Shown here one piece after another: positions 1 through 8,155 of a stretch of 64,000 nucleotides of DNA. Each line of letters starts with the position of its first letter. The stretch's first letter is position 1. The notes beneath the pieces were generated by a model. It did no database searches. It was given only the letters and a program-made list of their open reading frames with translations, and was not told where the DNA came from. The translations under genes and the position numbers were made by a program. The stretch comes from Paludibacter sp. UBA6032. Its GTDB lineage: Bacteria > Bacteroidota > Bacteroidia > Bacteroidales > Paludibacteraceae. The stretch is taken from assembly GCA_002427885.1 (NCBI GenBank), contig DIZI01000016.1, forward strand, positions 82,829 through 146,828. The letters run 5' to 3'.

Positions 1-1470
1 CATTCGGTTTACATCCCAAAAGAAGAAGTTGAAAGAGTTAACGAACCACTCGAAGGCAGTTTCGAAGGTGTCGGCATTCAATTTCAAATGTTGGAAGATA
101 CCCTTTTGGTTGTACAAACGATATCGGGCTGTCCTGCCGCAAAAGTAGGAATTTTGCCGGGCGATCGTATCGTTTACATTGACAACGAAATGATCGCTGG
201 TGTGAAATTACAACCTTCCGGTGTTGTAAAACGGCTACGTGGTCCTAAAGGCTCAGAAGTAAAAGTAAAAATTATCAGGAAAGGAGTCAAGGAATTAATT
301 GATTTTAATATCATACGGGATAAAATTCCCCTTTACAGTGTGGATGCAAATTATATGATTGGAAAGGAGATCGGTTATATAAAAATTAATAGTTTTGGAA
401 GCACTACAGATGAAGAATTTAAAAAAGCCTTTTCAAATCTACAAAAGAAAGGCATGAAAGATCTGATTCTCAGTCTGCAAGGAAATGGTGGTGGCTACCT
501 CAACACCGCCATACAAGTGGCTGACGAGTTTTTAACTCCCGGACGTTTAATTGTTTATACGAAAGGACTGAACCAACCCAAAACCGTTGCGGAATCAACG
601 GAAACAGGGGAATTTGAAACCGGGAAATTGATTGTGCTTATTGATGAGTATTCTGCTTCTGCAAGTGAGATTGTCTCAGGTGCTTTACAGGATTGGGACC
701 GTGCGATTATTGTCGGTCGCCGTTCGTTTGGAAAAGGATTGGTTCAACGGCAGTTCCCATTAATAGATGGTTCCATGATGCGCCTCACAACTGCCCGTTA
801 CTACACACCTACTGGTCGTTGCATTCAAAAACCGTATAAAGATGGCATTGAAAAATATGAACATGATTTAGTGAATCGTTACAACAATGGTGAATTATTA
901 CATGCAGATAGCATTCATTTCCCCGATTCACTTCGTTACCAAACGCTCAATTTACACCGCACGGTGTATGGTGGTGGGGGTATAATGCCCGATATTTTCG
1001 TTCCTCTTGATACCACCCGTTATACCGATTATCATCGTAAATTGGTTGCATTAGGTATTATAAACAAAGTTTGTATGCAATACATTGACAAAAACAGAAC
1101 TGAATTAAAGCAGAAATACCCAACTTTTGCAAAGTATAAAACTGAATATGAAGTCCCAGATAAATTATTAAATCAGTTAATGACGGTTGGAGAAAAAGAA
1201 ATAGCACAGACAGATTCTACTTACTCTGAAAAATTGCCAAAATTATTCTTAAAACTAAATCTAAAACCGTCTAAAGAAAAAGCACAAATTGATTCGATTC
1301 AATTCGAAACATCTAAACCTTTGATTAAGTTACAATTAAAGGCATTGATAGCACGCGACTTGTGGGATACGAACGAATATAACCAAATTTTGGATGCTGA
1401 CAATGAGTCGCTACAAAAAGCAGTTCAAATCCTTCAAACTCCGGGAGCTTACGAGAAGATATTAAAATAG
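1..1470 (+). CDS. S41 family C-terminal processing peptidase (5' end outside window)
   Basis: The reading frame is open from base 1, so the start lies upstream; 489 residues are visible. A PDZ domain (about residues 15-105) is followed by the S41 protease fold. The catalytic pair is visible: Ser220 in a YSASASEI context and Lys245 in SFGKGLVQ, 25 residues apart as in CtpA/Prc enzymes. These proteases are exported and trim the C-termini of periplasmic substrates. About 190 residues follow the protease core; such C-terminal extensions are common in Bacteroidota CtpA proteins. The family call is firm; the substrate is unknown. Confidence 0.93.
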   Translation, partial: HSVYIPKEEVERVNEPLEGSFEGVGIQFQMLEDTLLVVQTISGCPAAKVGILPGDRIVYIDNEMIAGVKLQPSGVVKRLRGPKGSEVKVKIIRKGVKELIDFNIIRDKIPLYSVDANYMIGKEIGYIKINSFGSTTDEEFKKAFSNLQKKGMKDLILSLQGNGGGYLNTAIQVADEFLTPGRLIVYTKGLNQPKTVAESTETGEFETGKLIVLIDEYSASASEIVSGALQDWDRAIIVGRRSFGKGLVQRQFPLIDGSMMRLTTARYYTPTGRCIQKPYKDGIEKYEHDLVNRYNNGELLHADSIHFPDSLRYQTLNLHRTVYGGGGIMPDIFVPLDTTRYTDYHRKLVALGIINKVCMQYIDKNRTELKQKYPTFAKYKTEYEVPDKLLNQLMTVGEKEIAQTDSTYSEKLPKLFLKLNLKPSKEKAQIDSIQFETSKPLIKLQLKALIARDLWDTNEYNQILDADNESLQKAVQILQTPGAYEKILK

Positions 1471-1577
1471 AAAGCAATACATATAAAGGAGTAGGATGTT
1501 AGGAACAATAAAACACATTGTTTATCTTAACATCCTATTGTCTTTTTTTGACCTTATTATTTCAAAGTTTTTAAAAA

Positions 1578-2174
1578 ATGCAAGACCAGATAATCAAATA
1601 CTTTCAAACAAACTGGATAGAAATTGTAGGTGCAATTCTAAGTCTTATCTATATCTTTTTGTCGATAAAACAGAAAGTATCATTATGGTTTTTTGGTATA
1701 GTATCGTCGATGTTTTATGTAGTGGTTTTTTTTCAAACCAAATTTTACGCCGATATGAGTCTCCAGTTCTACTATGTTTTTATTAGTATTTATGGGTGGA
1801 TAAACTGGAAACGTGGCAATAAAGCAACCGGTGATGAATTGCCGGTTGGTAAAACATCCCTGAAATTATGGTTTCAACTGACAATTGTAACAATGATAAT
1901 TTATTTCATTTATTATTTAGTGCTGATAAAATTTACCGATTCCACCATACCGAAAGCAGATTCGTTGGTTGGAGCTCTTAGTATTATAGGTACTTGGATG
2001 TTAGCGCGTAAGTTGATTGAAAACTGGTTGATTTGGATAATTGCCGATGGTCTTTGTGTTGGACTTTATGTGTATAAAGGGTTGTTCCCAACAGTTATAT
2101 TATTTGTAATTTATACAATCATGTCTGTCGATGGATATTGGCAATGGAAGAAAACAATCAGTCCCGCGAAGTAA
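1578..2174 (+). CDS. pnuC: PnuC-type nicotinamide riboside transporter
   Basis: A 198-residue inner-membrane protein with about seven hydrophobic segments (near residues 15-30, 36-52, 62-77, 95-115, 128-143, 149-166 and 169-190). The WxxWIIADGLCVGLY stretch is typical of PnuC. PnuC proteins import nicotinamide riboside by facilitated diffusion, trapped by phosphorylation inside. Some Bacteroidota PnuC paralogs (PnuT) carry thiamine instead. The NadR-like kinase downstream at 2998 favours the nicotinamide riboside role. An ATG at 1578 gives the canonical length; an overlapping frame from 1496 has no family features. Confidence 0.88.
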   Translation: MQDQIIKYFQTNWIEIVGAILSLIYIFLSIKQKVSLWFFGIVSSMFYVVVFFQTKFYADMSLQFYYVFISIYGWINWKRGNKATGDELPVGKTSLKLWFQLTIVTMIIYFIYYLVLIKFTDSTIPKADSLVGALSIIGTWMLARKLIENWLIWIIADGLCVGLYVYKGLFPTVILFVIYTIMSVDGYWQWKKTISPAK

Positions 2175-2233
2175 ACTGATTTGTAAAAGGCTTGCTGTTG
2201 AAGAAATCGAATACTTTAAAATTCAAAAAAAGA

Positions 2234-2863
2234 TTATAACCACGAATGTAATCCTATCAGTTTTTTATTATTTTCCTTTTTCCAAAACCAGTTATTTACC
2301 TGATAAGTTACGTAAGCACTTCCTGCACCAAGCAATGCTCCGGCTAAAACATCCGTTGGATAATGCATACCCAGATTCATACGTGAATAACCCACCGTAC
2401 AAGCCCATAAATAACCTGGTGCAATAATGTACCATTTCGGATATTTTAAACTCAATGCAGTGGCAGTGGCAAAAGCCAAAGAAGTATGGCCGGAAGGAAA
2501 AGATAAGGAAGATTCAGTTTCGTAGGCATGAATATCAGGAAAAGTTACATAAGGTCGTGGACGACGAACAATTTTTTTCAGCCCATAAGTCAATACACCA
2601 TCAACTCCAATACTAACACCTATATAAAGAGCACTTTTCAGTAAATCATCGTCTTTTTCAATCAAAGCAACAGCACCCATTATTACCGGGACTCCAATGG
2701 CAACGCCGGTAGTGGTATTGGATACAAATTTTGAGAATCCAATCGTCCCGGTGTAACCATTAACCGTTCTCAATAGCTCTATATCTGCATTTTGAGCCGA
2801 AACTTTTGTACTTAATAATAAAAAAGCACTCCAAAGCAGAATAATTGTCGTAAATTTGCGCAT
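2234..2863 (-). CDS. PAP2-family membrane-associated phosphatase
   Basis: A 209-residue protein with an N-terminal signal peptide ending near VSAQ (residue 24). All three PAP2 phosphatase motifs are present: K(x6)RP at residues 97-103, PSGH at 123-126, and SRxxxxxHYxxD at 160-171. The family removes phosphates from lipid phosphates (undecaprenyl pyrophosphate, phosphatidic acid) on the outer face of the inner membrane or in the periplasm. It is convergent with pnuC and divergent from the NadR-like gene, so it is not part of that pathway's operon. The substrate cannot be read from sequence. Confidence 0.9.
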   Translation of the reverse strand: MRKFTTIILLWSAFLLLSTKVSAQNADIELLRTVNGYTGTIGFSKFVSNTTTGVAIGVPVIMGAVALIEKDDDLLKSALYIGVSIGVDGVLTYGLKKIVRRPRPYVTFPDIHAYETESSLSFPSGHTSLAFATATALSLKYPKWYIIAPGYLWACTVGYSRMNLGMHYPTDVLAGALLGAGSAYVTYQVNNWFWKKENNKKLIGLHSWL

Positions 2864-2876
2864 ATTTTTTTGCAGC

Positions 2877-2884
2877 CAAAGATA
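2877..2884 (-). promoter_or_regulatory. -7 box (TATCTTTG) for the PAP2 gene
   Basis: On the minus strand a perfect Bacteroidota TAnnTTTG box lies 14 bases before the ATG of the PAP2 gene, implying a very short leader. I see no good -33 TTG at the usual distance. Confidence 0.55.
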
Positions 2885-2997
2885 AGAAAAAAAGCCATGG
2901 GTCTTAAGTTATCGGACAAAAGTCTAATTCTGTTTTCGTTTACTTTTATACTAATTATTGTCTTATAACTTTTAACCGATAACTTGTAACTAAAATA

Positions 2998-3516
2998 ATG
3001 TACAAAATTGCCATCATCGGTCCTGAATCAACCGGAAAAACCGAATTAGCCAGAGGTCTGGCTGAATTTTTTAAATCTCTCTGGGTTTTGGAATATGCAC
3101 GTGAATATATTGAAAATCTTTCAAGACCATACACTTATGACGATGTCTGCAATATTGCCCGGAAACAAATTGAGCAGGAAAAATCTTTTGAAGATGATCA
3201 TTCGGATTCGGATTTTGTGTTTTTCGATACCGATTTAATTATTACAAAGGTCTGGTTCGAATATAAATATAAGACTGTTCCTGATTTCTTAACCAGTCGG
3301 ATGAAACACGGTTTTTTCGATTTATACCTGCTTTGTGCACCTGATTTAGCATGGGAATTTGATCCGGTTCGCGAACACGGGAGCGACAGGGAGTTTTTTT
3401 TTGATTGGTATAAAAAAGAGATTGAACAAACGAACAAACCTTATGTTATTGTTAATGGGTTTGGTGATCAACGCATGCAACATGCAATTGATGCTTTACA
3501 CATTCTGAAAAATTAA
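2998..3516 (+). CDS. NadR-like P-loop kinase (probable ribosylnicotinamide kinase)
   Basis: A 172-residue protein with a Walker A motif GPESTGKT at residues 8-15, matching the kinase domain of NadR, which phosphorylates nicotinamide riboside to NMN. The nucleotidylyltransferase and DNA-binding parts of full NadR are absent, as in stand-alone Bacteroidota proteins. With PnuC 0.8 kb upstream it would form an import-and-trap route for the NAD precursor. The leader (2906-2985) carries an interrupted 10-base inverted repeat, AAGTTATCGG and its complement. The fold is clear; the substrate is inferred from family and neighbour. Confidence 0.85.
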   Translation: MYKIAIIGPESTGKTELARGLAEFFKSLWVLEYAREYIENLSRPYTYDDVCNIARKQIEQEKSFEDDHSDSDFVFFDTDLIITKVWFEYKYKTVPDFLTSRMKHGFFDLYLLCAPDLAWEFDPVREHGSDREFFFDWYKKEIEQTNKPYVIVNGFGDQRMQHAIDALHILKN

Positions 3517-3531
3517 ATTCAAATTCAAATT

Positions 3532-4428
3532 ATGAATAAGGAATTATTAGATTCTATCAAAAAACTTTCACACGTCGAGAGTTTCAAAAATGTTTGCAGT
3601 GAACATGGACAAAATGACGCAATGCCTTCAACTACTGTGTTGCAGGAAATTGTACAACTGGCTCGTTCCATTTTGTTTCCGGGCTATTTTGGCGATTCAG
3701 CTGTAAATACACATACCATGTTATACCATATCGGTGTAAATGTGGATCGTCTGCAAATGTTACTGACCCAACAAATCAGAGCCGGGATGTGCTTTAATTC
3801 ACGTAATGAATCGCTCGATTGTAATGGTTTCGATGAACTTTCAAAGGAAAAATCAACCGCTTTTATCATTCAGTTACCCGAAATACGCGAAAAACTCCAT
3901 ACCGATGTTATTGCCGCTTACAACGGTGATCCCGCGGCCAAAAGTTTTGGCGAAGTGATTTTTTGTTATCCAAGCATTCGTGCCATAAGTAATTACCGGA
4001 TTGCCAATGCATTGCTACATCTCGGCGTTCCGCTTATTCCGCGTATCATAACTGAAATGGCGCATTCTGAAACCGGTATTGATATTCATCCGGGTGCAAC
4101 TATAGGTTCATACTTTACCATTGATCACGGAACCGGTGTGGTAATTGGTGAAACGGCCATAATAGGCAACAATGTAAAAATGTATCAGGGAGTTACACTG
4201 GGTGCTAAAAGCTTCCCGTTGGACGAAAACGGGAATCCGATTAAGGGTATCAGCCGCCATCCACGTATTGGAAATAATGTTATAATATATTCCAATTCTA
4301 CTATTCTGGGAACGGTTACTGTCGGAGACGGTGCTATCATTGGAGGTAACTTATGGGTGGATACCGATGTTCCGGCAGGAGCAAAACTGGCACAAAAAAG
4401 ATTAAAAAGCCAAAAGGCCGAAGAATAA
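3532..4428 (+). CDS. cysE: Serine O-acetyltransferase
   Basis: A 298-residue cytosolic enzyme that acetylates serine with acetyl-CoA, the first step of cysteine synthesis. An alpha-helical N-terminal half precedes a left-handed beta-helix of hexapeptide repeats (about residues 180-290), with GIDIHPGATIG, IDHGTGVVIGE and YQGVTLGAKS typical of CysE. The long N-terminal part matches the EpsC-like subfamily. It begins 15 bases after the NadR-like stop and is probably cotranscribed. No cysK is visible nearby. Confidence 0.93.
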   Translation: MNKELLDSIKKLSHVESFKNVCSEHGQNDAMPSTTVLQEIVQLARSILFPGYFGDSAVNTHTMLYHIGVNVDRLQMLLTQQIRAGMCFNSRNESLDCNGFDELSKEKSTAFIIQLPEIREKLHTDVIAAYNGDPAAKSFGEVIFCYPSIRAISNYRIANALLHLGVPLIPRIITEMAHSETGIDIHPGATIGSYFTIDHGTGVVIGETAIIGNNVKMYQGVTLGAKSFPLDENGNPIKGISRHPRIGNNVIIYSNSTILGTVTVGDGAIIGGNLWVDTDVPAGAKLAQKRLKSQKAEE

Positions 4429-4536
4429 ACACAAACGATTTTACATATAAATAATTTAAATGTATTGAAAAATTCTATTGTTTAATTTCATAACGACTTT
4501 AGACTTTAGACCTTTGAAATTAGACTCAACAGAAAT

Positions 4537-5754
4537 ATGGAATTTGAAATGATTGCGAAAACCTTTCGGGGTTTAGAAGAAGTGCTGGCAACCGAATTGG
4601 TAAATATTGGAGCCAATAACGTGCAGCTTCAACGAAGAGCTGTAAGTTTTACCGGTGATAAAGCCATGATGTACAAAGCAAATTTGTGCAGTCGTACCGC
4701 CTCACGTATTCTGAAACCAATTCTTACGTTCGATGCAGCCAATCCCGACGAAGTGTATGAACAGGTAAAAAAAATAAACTGGATCGATTATATGGCTGTA
4801 GACAGCACTTTTGCCATCGATTCGACCGTTTTTTCAGAAGAATTCCGTCACTCCAAATTTGTGGCATACCGTGTGAAAGACGCCATTGCCGATTGGTTTA
4901 CCGAAAAATTTGACAAACGTCCATCGGTACGACTGGATAGTCCGCAAATCATGATAAACATTCATATTGCTGATAAGAAATGCACGCTGTCACTTGACAG
5001 CTCCGGCGAATCATTGCACAAACGCGGTTACCGTGTGGCGCAAACCGAAGCACCGTTGAACGAAGCATTGGCAGCCGGCATGTTGCTTATGGCCGACTGG
5101 AAAGGACAATCAAACTTTGTCGACCCTATGTGCGGTTCAGGCACACTATTAATAGAAGCAGCGCTTATTGCCCTGAATATTCCACCAGGCATTTACCGTT
5201 CATCATTTGCTTTTGAAAAATGGAATGATTTTGATTCGGAATTATTCGACACATTATACAACGATGATTCTTACGAACGTCCTTTTGAATTTAAAATTTA
5301 CGGTTCCGATAATTCGCCCCGCGCTATTAAGATTGCCGAACAAAATGTAAAAAGCACGGGCTTAAGCAAATACATAGAATTACAGGTTATGCCGGTTCAA
5401 AAACTGGAAGCTCCTGCCGAGAACTGTCTGATCGTAACCAATCCGCCTTATGGTGAACGAATAACATCGGACGATATTTACGGGCTCTATGCAGCTCTTG
5501 GAACAACTATCAAACATAAATTTACAGGTTGCTCAGCATGGGTCATCAGTTCACATGATGAATGCCTGGATAAAATCGGTCTGAAACCATCGGAACGTAT
5601 TCGTTTACTTAATGGTTCTCTCGATTGCTGGTACAATCGATACGATATTTTCGCCGGAAAACGAAATGATTTCGTGGCTAAACGAAATGAAAATATTGAA
5701 AAGCCGGTTGATTATATTGAAAAAACAGTTGAGAATACAGATACTGAAAAATAA
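4537..5754 (+). CDS. THUMP-domain class I SAM-dependent RNA methyltransferase (RlmL/YcbY N-terminal type)
   Basis: A 405-residue protein. A THUMP RNA-binding domain (about 50-155) is followed by a Rossmann methyltransferase with SAM-binding VDPMCGSGTLL (residues 195-205) and the base-flipping NPPYGER motif (about 300). It resembles the RlmL half of RlmKL, which makes N2-methylguanosine in 23S rRNA helix 74. The RlmK half is absent. The last 30 residues are charged and repetitive (EKPVDYIEK, EKTVENTD) and may be non-conserved. The leader contains a tandem GACTTTA heptamer (4496-4510). Confidence 0.9.
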   Translation: MEFEMIAKTFRGLEEVLATELVNIGANNVQLQRRAVSFTGDKAMMYKANLCSRTASRILKPILTFDAANPDEVYEQVKKINWIDYMAVDSTFAIDSTVFSEEFRHSKFVAYRVKDAIADWFTEKFDKRPSVRLDSPQIMINIHIADKKCTLSLDSSGESLHKRGYRVAQTEAPLNEALAAGMLLMADWKGQSNFVDPMCGSGTLLIEAALIALNIPPGIYRSSFAFEKWNDFDSELFDTLYNDDSYERPFEFKIYGSDNSPRAIKIAEQNVKSTGLSKYIELQVMPVQKLEAPAENCLIVTNPPYGERITSDDIYGLYAALGTTIKHKFTGCSAWVISSHDECLDKIGLKPSERIRLLNGSLDCWYNRYDIFAGKRNDFVAKRNENIEKPVDYIEKTVENTDTEK

Positions 5755-5796
5755 TTTCTTTCTATTATTGTCAATATCTCATTTAAATTCAATTGT

Positions 5797-5824
5797 TTGT
5801 AAATTGTAAATTGTAAATTGTAAA
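5797..5824. repeat. Tandem heptamer (TTGTAAA) x4
   Basis: Four perfect head-to-tail copies of TTGTAAA end 20 bases before the -33 box of the tRNA-Leu promoter. Period-7 AT-rich repeats of this kind are common between Bacteroidota genes. No function is assigned. Confidence 0.9.
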
Positions 5825-5843
5825 TTATTAATTTAAGAACTGC

Positions 5844-5873
5844 TTGTGGGTTCCAAAAAATACCTTACTTTTG
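5844..5873 (+). promoter_or_regulatory. Promoter of tRNA-Leu (TTG, 19-base gap, TACTTTTG)
   Basis: A -33 TTG at 5844-5846 is separated by 19 bases from a perfect TAnnTTTG at 5866-5873, the layout recognised by Bacteroidota primary sigma factors. Transcription would begin close to the mature tRNA 5' end. Confidence 0.88.
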
Positions 5874-5883
5874 CACCGCAATT

Positions 5884-5967
5884 GCCCAGATGGCGGAATT
5901 GGTAGACGCGCTGGTCTCAAACACCAGTGGATTCACTTCCATGCCGGTTCGATCCCGGCTCTGGGTA
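5884..5967 (+). tRNA. tRNA-Leu (anticodon CAA)
   Basis: The class II cloverleaf can be folded by eye. The acceptor stem GCCCAGA pairs with TCTGGGT (5960-5966; the first pair is G-U), with discriminator A at 5967. The anticodon stem CTGGT/ACCAG has loop CTCAAAC, placing anticodon CAA at 5918-5920. A long variable arm lies around 5928-5942. The T arm is GCCGG-TTCGATC-CCGGC (5943-5959). CCA is not encoded. It reads the leucine codon TTG. Confidence 0.96.
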
Positions 5968-5972
5968 CTTTT

Positions 5973-6014
5973 AAAAGCTCAATATTCTGAATTTCAGATG
6001 TTGAGCTTTTTTAT
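5973..6014 (+). terminator. Rho-independent terminator after tRNA-Leu
   Basis: A 10-base stem, AAAAGCTCAA (5973-5982) and TTGAGCTTTT (6001-6010), runs into a T-rich tail six bases after the tRNA. Confidence 0.85.
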
Positions 6015-6205
6015 TTTATCCGTCTACATACGAAACCATCCCGTTTCATTCTGCTTTCACCTGATTCTTTCCGCGTTTCTTCTCCACTTTGTTTTATCTA
6101 AATTAAATTGTAATAATTACAAAAGTTGAATAAACAAAATTTTCAAACAATTGTTATACAATTTCAATCAATTATCATTAATAAAAAAATCTAATACGTA
6201 ACATT

Positions 6206-6643
6206 ATGGCATATACAAGCACTTATATGAACTTTCCCGGAAATACGGAGGAGGTTTTTAATTTTTATAAAACAGTTTTTGGTGGAAAATTTGGTGGTAA
6301 CGGAATCGTACGTTTTGGAGATTTTCCTTCACCCGAAGGTGCACCTCAATTGTCGGACGATGACAAGGAAAAGATTATGCACATTGAATTAGCCATAGTG
6401 GGCGGACACAAACTAATGGGTACGGATGCATGTGAATCGATGGGATTCAATGTGAAATTCGGAAACAATATCAATATCATGTTGGGACCGGACACCCGTG
6501 TTGAAACGAAACGACTTTTCGATGCACTTTCCAAAGACGGGAAGGTGGAACAGGAACTAGCGGACATGTTCTGGGGCGATTACTATGGCAGTTGCACCGA
6601 CAAATACGGCATACAATGGATGTTTGCCTGCAGCGAAAAATAA
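6206..6643 (+). CDS. VOC superfamily protein, PhnB-like
   Basis: A 145-residue cytosolic protein of the glyoxalase/bleomycin-resistance (VOC) fold, in the PhnB-like group: it opens with a FPGNTEEVFNFYKTVFGGKF stretch and ends with a DKYGIQWMF strand. These small metal-dependent or ligand-binding proteins rarely have known substrates. It starts a run of four short genes on the same strand (VOC, SRPBCC, VOC, DUF1801) that are often found together as accessory cytosolic genes. The exact function is unknown. Confidence 0.85.
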   Translation: MAYTSTYMNFPGNTEEVFNFYKTVFGGKFGGNGIVRFGDFPSPEGAPQLSDDDKEKIMHIELAIVGGHKLMGTDACESMGFNVKFGNNINIMLGPDTRVETKRLFDALSKDGKVEQELADMFWGDYYGSCTDKYGIQWMFACSEK

Positions 6644-6663
6644 CAATAAAAAATTACAGAGAC

Positions 6664-7095
6664 ATGAAAAAAACTGAGAAAGTTTGTATAACTGTACAAG
6701 TAGAAGTAAATGCAACAAGAGAAACAGTTTGGAAATGCTGGACATCGCCGGAATCTATAGTCAAATGGAATAATGCTTCGGAAGACTGGCACACAACCCG
6801 AGCTGAGAATGATTTACGGGTCGGAGGTAAATTTAGTTCCAGGATGGAAGCCAAAGACGGCAGCATGGGTTTCGATTTTGAAGGAATTTATGAGAAAATA
6901 ATCCCAAAAGAGGAAATTGAATATCTTCTGGGAGATGGACGCAAAGTAAAAATCAGTTTTTCCAATTATCTAACCAAAACAAAAATAGTCGAGACATTTG
7001 ATGCTGAAAGTGAGAATACAATTGAATTGCAGAAAAATGGTTGGCAATCGATTTTGAACAATTTTAAAAAATATGCAGAGGAAAATAAACTATGA
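6664..7095 (+). CDS. SRPBCC (AHSA1/START-like) domain protein
   Basis: A 143-residue protein with the AHSA1-type SRPBCC ligand-binding fold: VNATRETVWKCWTSPE near the start, LRVGGKFSSRM in the middle, and NGWQSILNNFKKYAEE at the end. An upstream in-frame start at 6592 would overlap the preceding VOC gene by 50 bases and add 24 unrelated residues, so ATG 6664 is preferred. It overlaps the next VOC gene by four bases (ATGA), which implies translational coupling. The ligand is unknown. Confidence 0.85.
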   Translation: MKKTEKVCITVQVEVNATRETVWKCWTSPESIVKWNNASEDWHTTRAENDLRVGGKFSSRMEAKDGSMGFDFEGIYEKIIPKEEIEYLLGDGRKVKISFSNYLTKTKIVETFDAESENTIELQKNGWQSILNNFKKYAEENKL

Positions 7096-7562
7096 CAAAT
7101 CAAATAACACCTTGCCTTTGGTTTGATAATCAAGCCGAAGAAGCTGCCCGGTATTATACATCCATCTTCAAAAACTCAAAAATCAATACGATTAGTCGTT
7201 ATGGAAAGGAAGGGTTTGAATTTCACGGGCAAAAAGAAGGCACTGCAATGACAGTTGTTTTTCAGATTAACGGACAGACTTTTACGGCATTAAATGGCGG
7301 ACCAATATTCAAGTTCAATGAAGCCATATCGTTTCAGGTATTTTGTGATGATCAGGCAGAGATTGATCATTATTGGAATAACCTGACCGAAGGCGGTGAA
7401 GAAGGACAGTGTGGTTGGCTAAAAGATAAATTTGGGGTGTCGTGGCAGATTATTCCGAGCATATTGCCCCAATTAATGACTGATCCGGAACGAGCGGGTA
7501 AAGTTACGAATGCATTTATGCAAATGAAAAAGTTTGATATCGGAAAATTAATGCAGGCCTAA
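7092..7562 (+). CDS. VOC superfamily protein, PhnB/3-demethylubiquinone methyltransferase-like
   Basis: A 156-residue VOC protein with the opening ITPCLWFDNQAEEAARYYTS and the signatures QINGQTFTALNGGP and CGWLKDKFGVSWQIIP, which mark the PhnB group formerly annotated as 3-demethylubiquinone-9 3-methyltransferase. It carries no methyltransferase motif, so that older name would be wrong. It is coupled by the ATGA overlap to the SRPBCC gene. The substrate is unknown. Confidence 0.88.
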   Translation: MTNQITPCLWFDNQAEEAARYYTSIFKNSKINTISRYGKEGFEFHGQKEGTAMTVVFQINGQTFTALNGGPIFKFNEAISFQVFCDDQAEIDHYWNNLTEGGEEGQCGWLKDKFGVSWQIIPSILPQLMTDPERAGKVTNAFMQMKKFDIGKLMQA

Positions 7563-7617
7563 GTTTTATAAATATCGCAGAAGCATATGATATTTTAAAA
7601 GCAAAAAATACAAAGAT

Positions 7618-8001
7618 ATGAAGGATTACAATCACATAGATGAATATATAGCCTCATTTCCAAAAGATGTTCAGCAAAAACTGGAAAAAATTCGGGAAAC
7701 TGTCAGGCAGGCAGCACCCGAAGCGGTAGAATCCATTAGTTATGGGATGCCGGCTTACAAAGTCTATGGAAAACCGTTGGCGTATTTTGCTGCATTTAGT
7801 AAACACATTGGATTTTATGCAACACCTTCGGGACACACACAATTTTCCGAAGAACTCTCGAACTATAAACAGGGAAAAGGTTCGGTTCAGTTTCCACTCA
7901 ACCAACCAATCCCCCTCGATCTGATTAGCCGCATGATAAAATTCAGGGTGGAGGAAAACAGAAAAAAAACACTCATTTCAAAAAATTCGAAAACTGATTG
8001 A
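7618..8001 (+). CDS. DUF1801 family protein (YdhG-like)
   Basis: A 127-residue protein with the DUF1801 pattern: IDEYIASFPKDVQQKLEKIR near the start, SYGMPAYKVYGKPLAYFAAF in the middle, and KGSVQFPLNQPIPLDLI towards the end. The Bacillus member YdhG/Fra was proposed to be a frataxin-like iron chaperone; whether that holds here is open. It follows the VOC gene by 55 bases and probably ends the small operon. Confidence 0.85.
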   Translation: MKDYNHIDEYIASFPKDVQQKLEKIRETVRQAAPEAVESISYGMPAYKVYGKPLAYFAAFSKHIGFYATPSGHTQFSEELSNYKQGKGSVQFPLNQPIPLDLISRMIKFRVEENRKKTLISKNSKTD

Positions 8002-8065
8002 ATATGAATCGGGACTGAGGAAAAAGTAGAAAGATACTTTCAGAACTACTACATGAACTTTAAAC

Positions 8066-8102
8066 AAAGGACAAATTTCAGTATGGCTGAAACTTGTCCT
8101 TT
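8066..8102. terminator. Terminator-like hairpin between convergent genes
   Basis: A 14-base stem, AAAGGACAAATTTC (8066-8079) against GAAACTTGTCCTTT (8089-8102) with one G-T pair, sits between the DUF1801 gene and the minus-strand outer-membrane gene. The T-run is poor on both strands. Confidence 0.6.
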
Positions 8103-8155
8103 GTATAAATATACCAATCAATAAATGGTTAATTCCCATTTAATCAATCCACTTC

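Noticed and set aside
1496..1786. 96-codon frame overlapping the start of pnuC
   Set aside because: It lies in another frame of a clear PnuC gene and has no recognisable domain.
3249..3262. GGTTCGAAT resembling a tRNA T-arm
   Set aside because: It lies within the NadR-like coding frame and no cloverleaf can be built around it.
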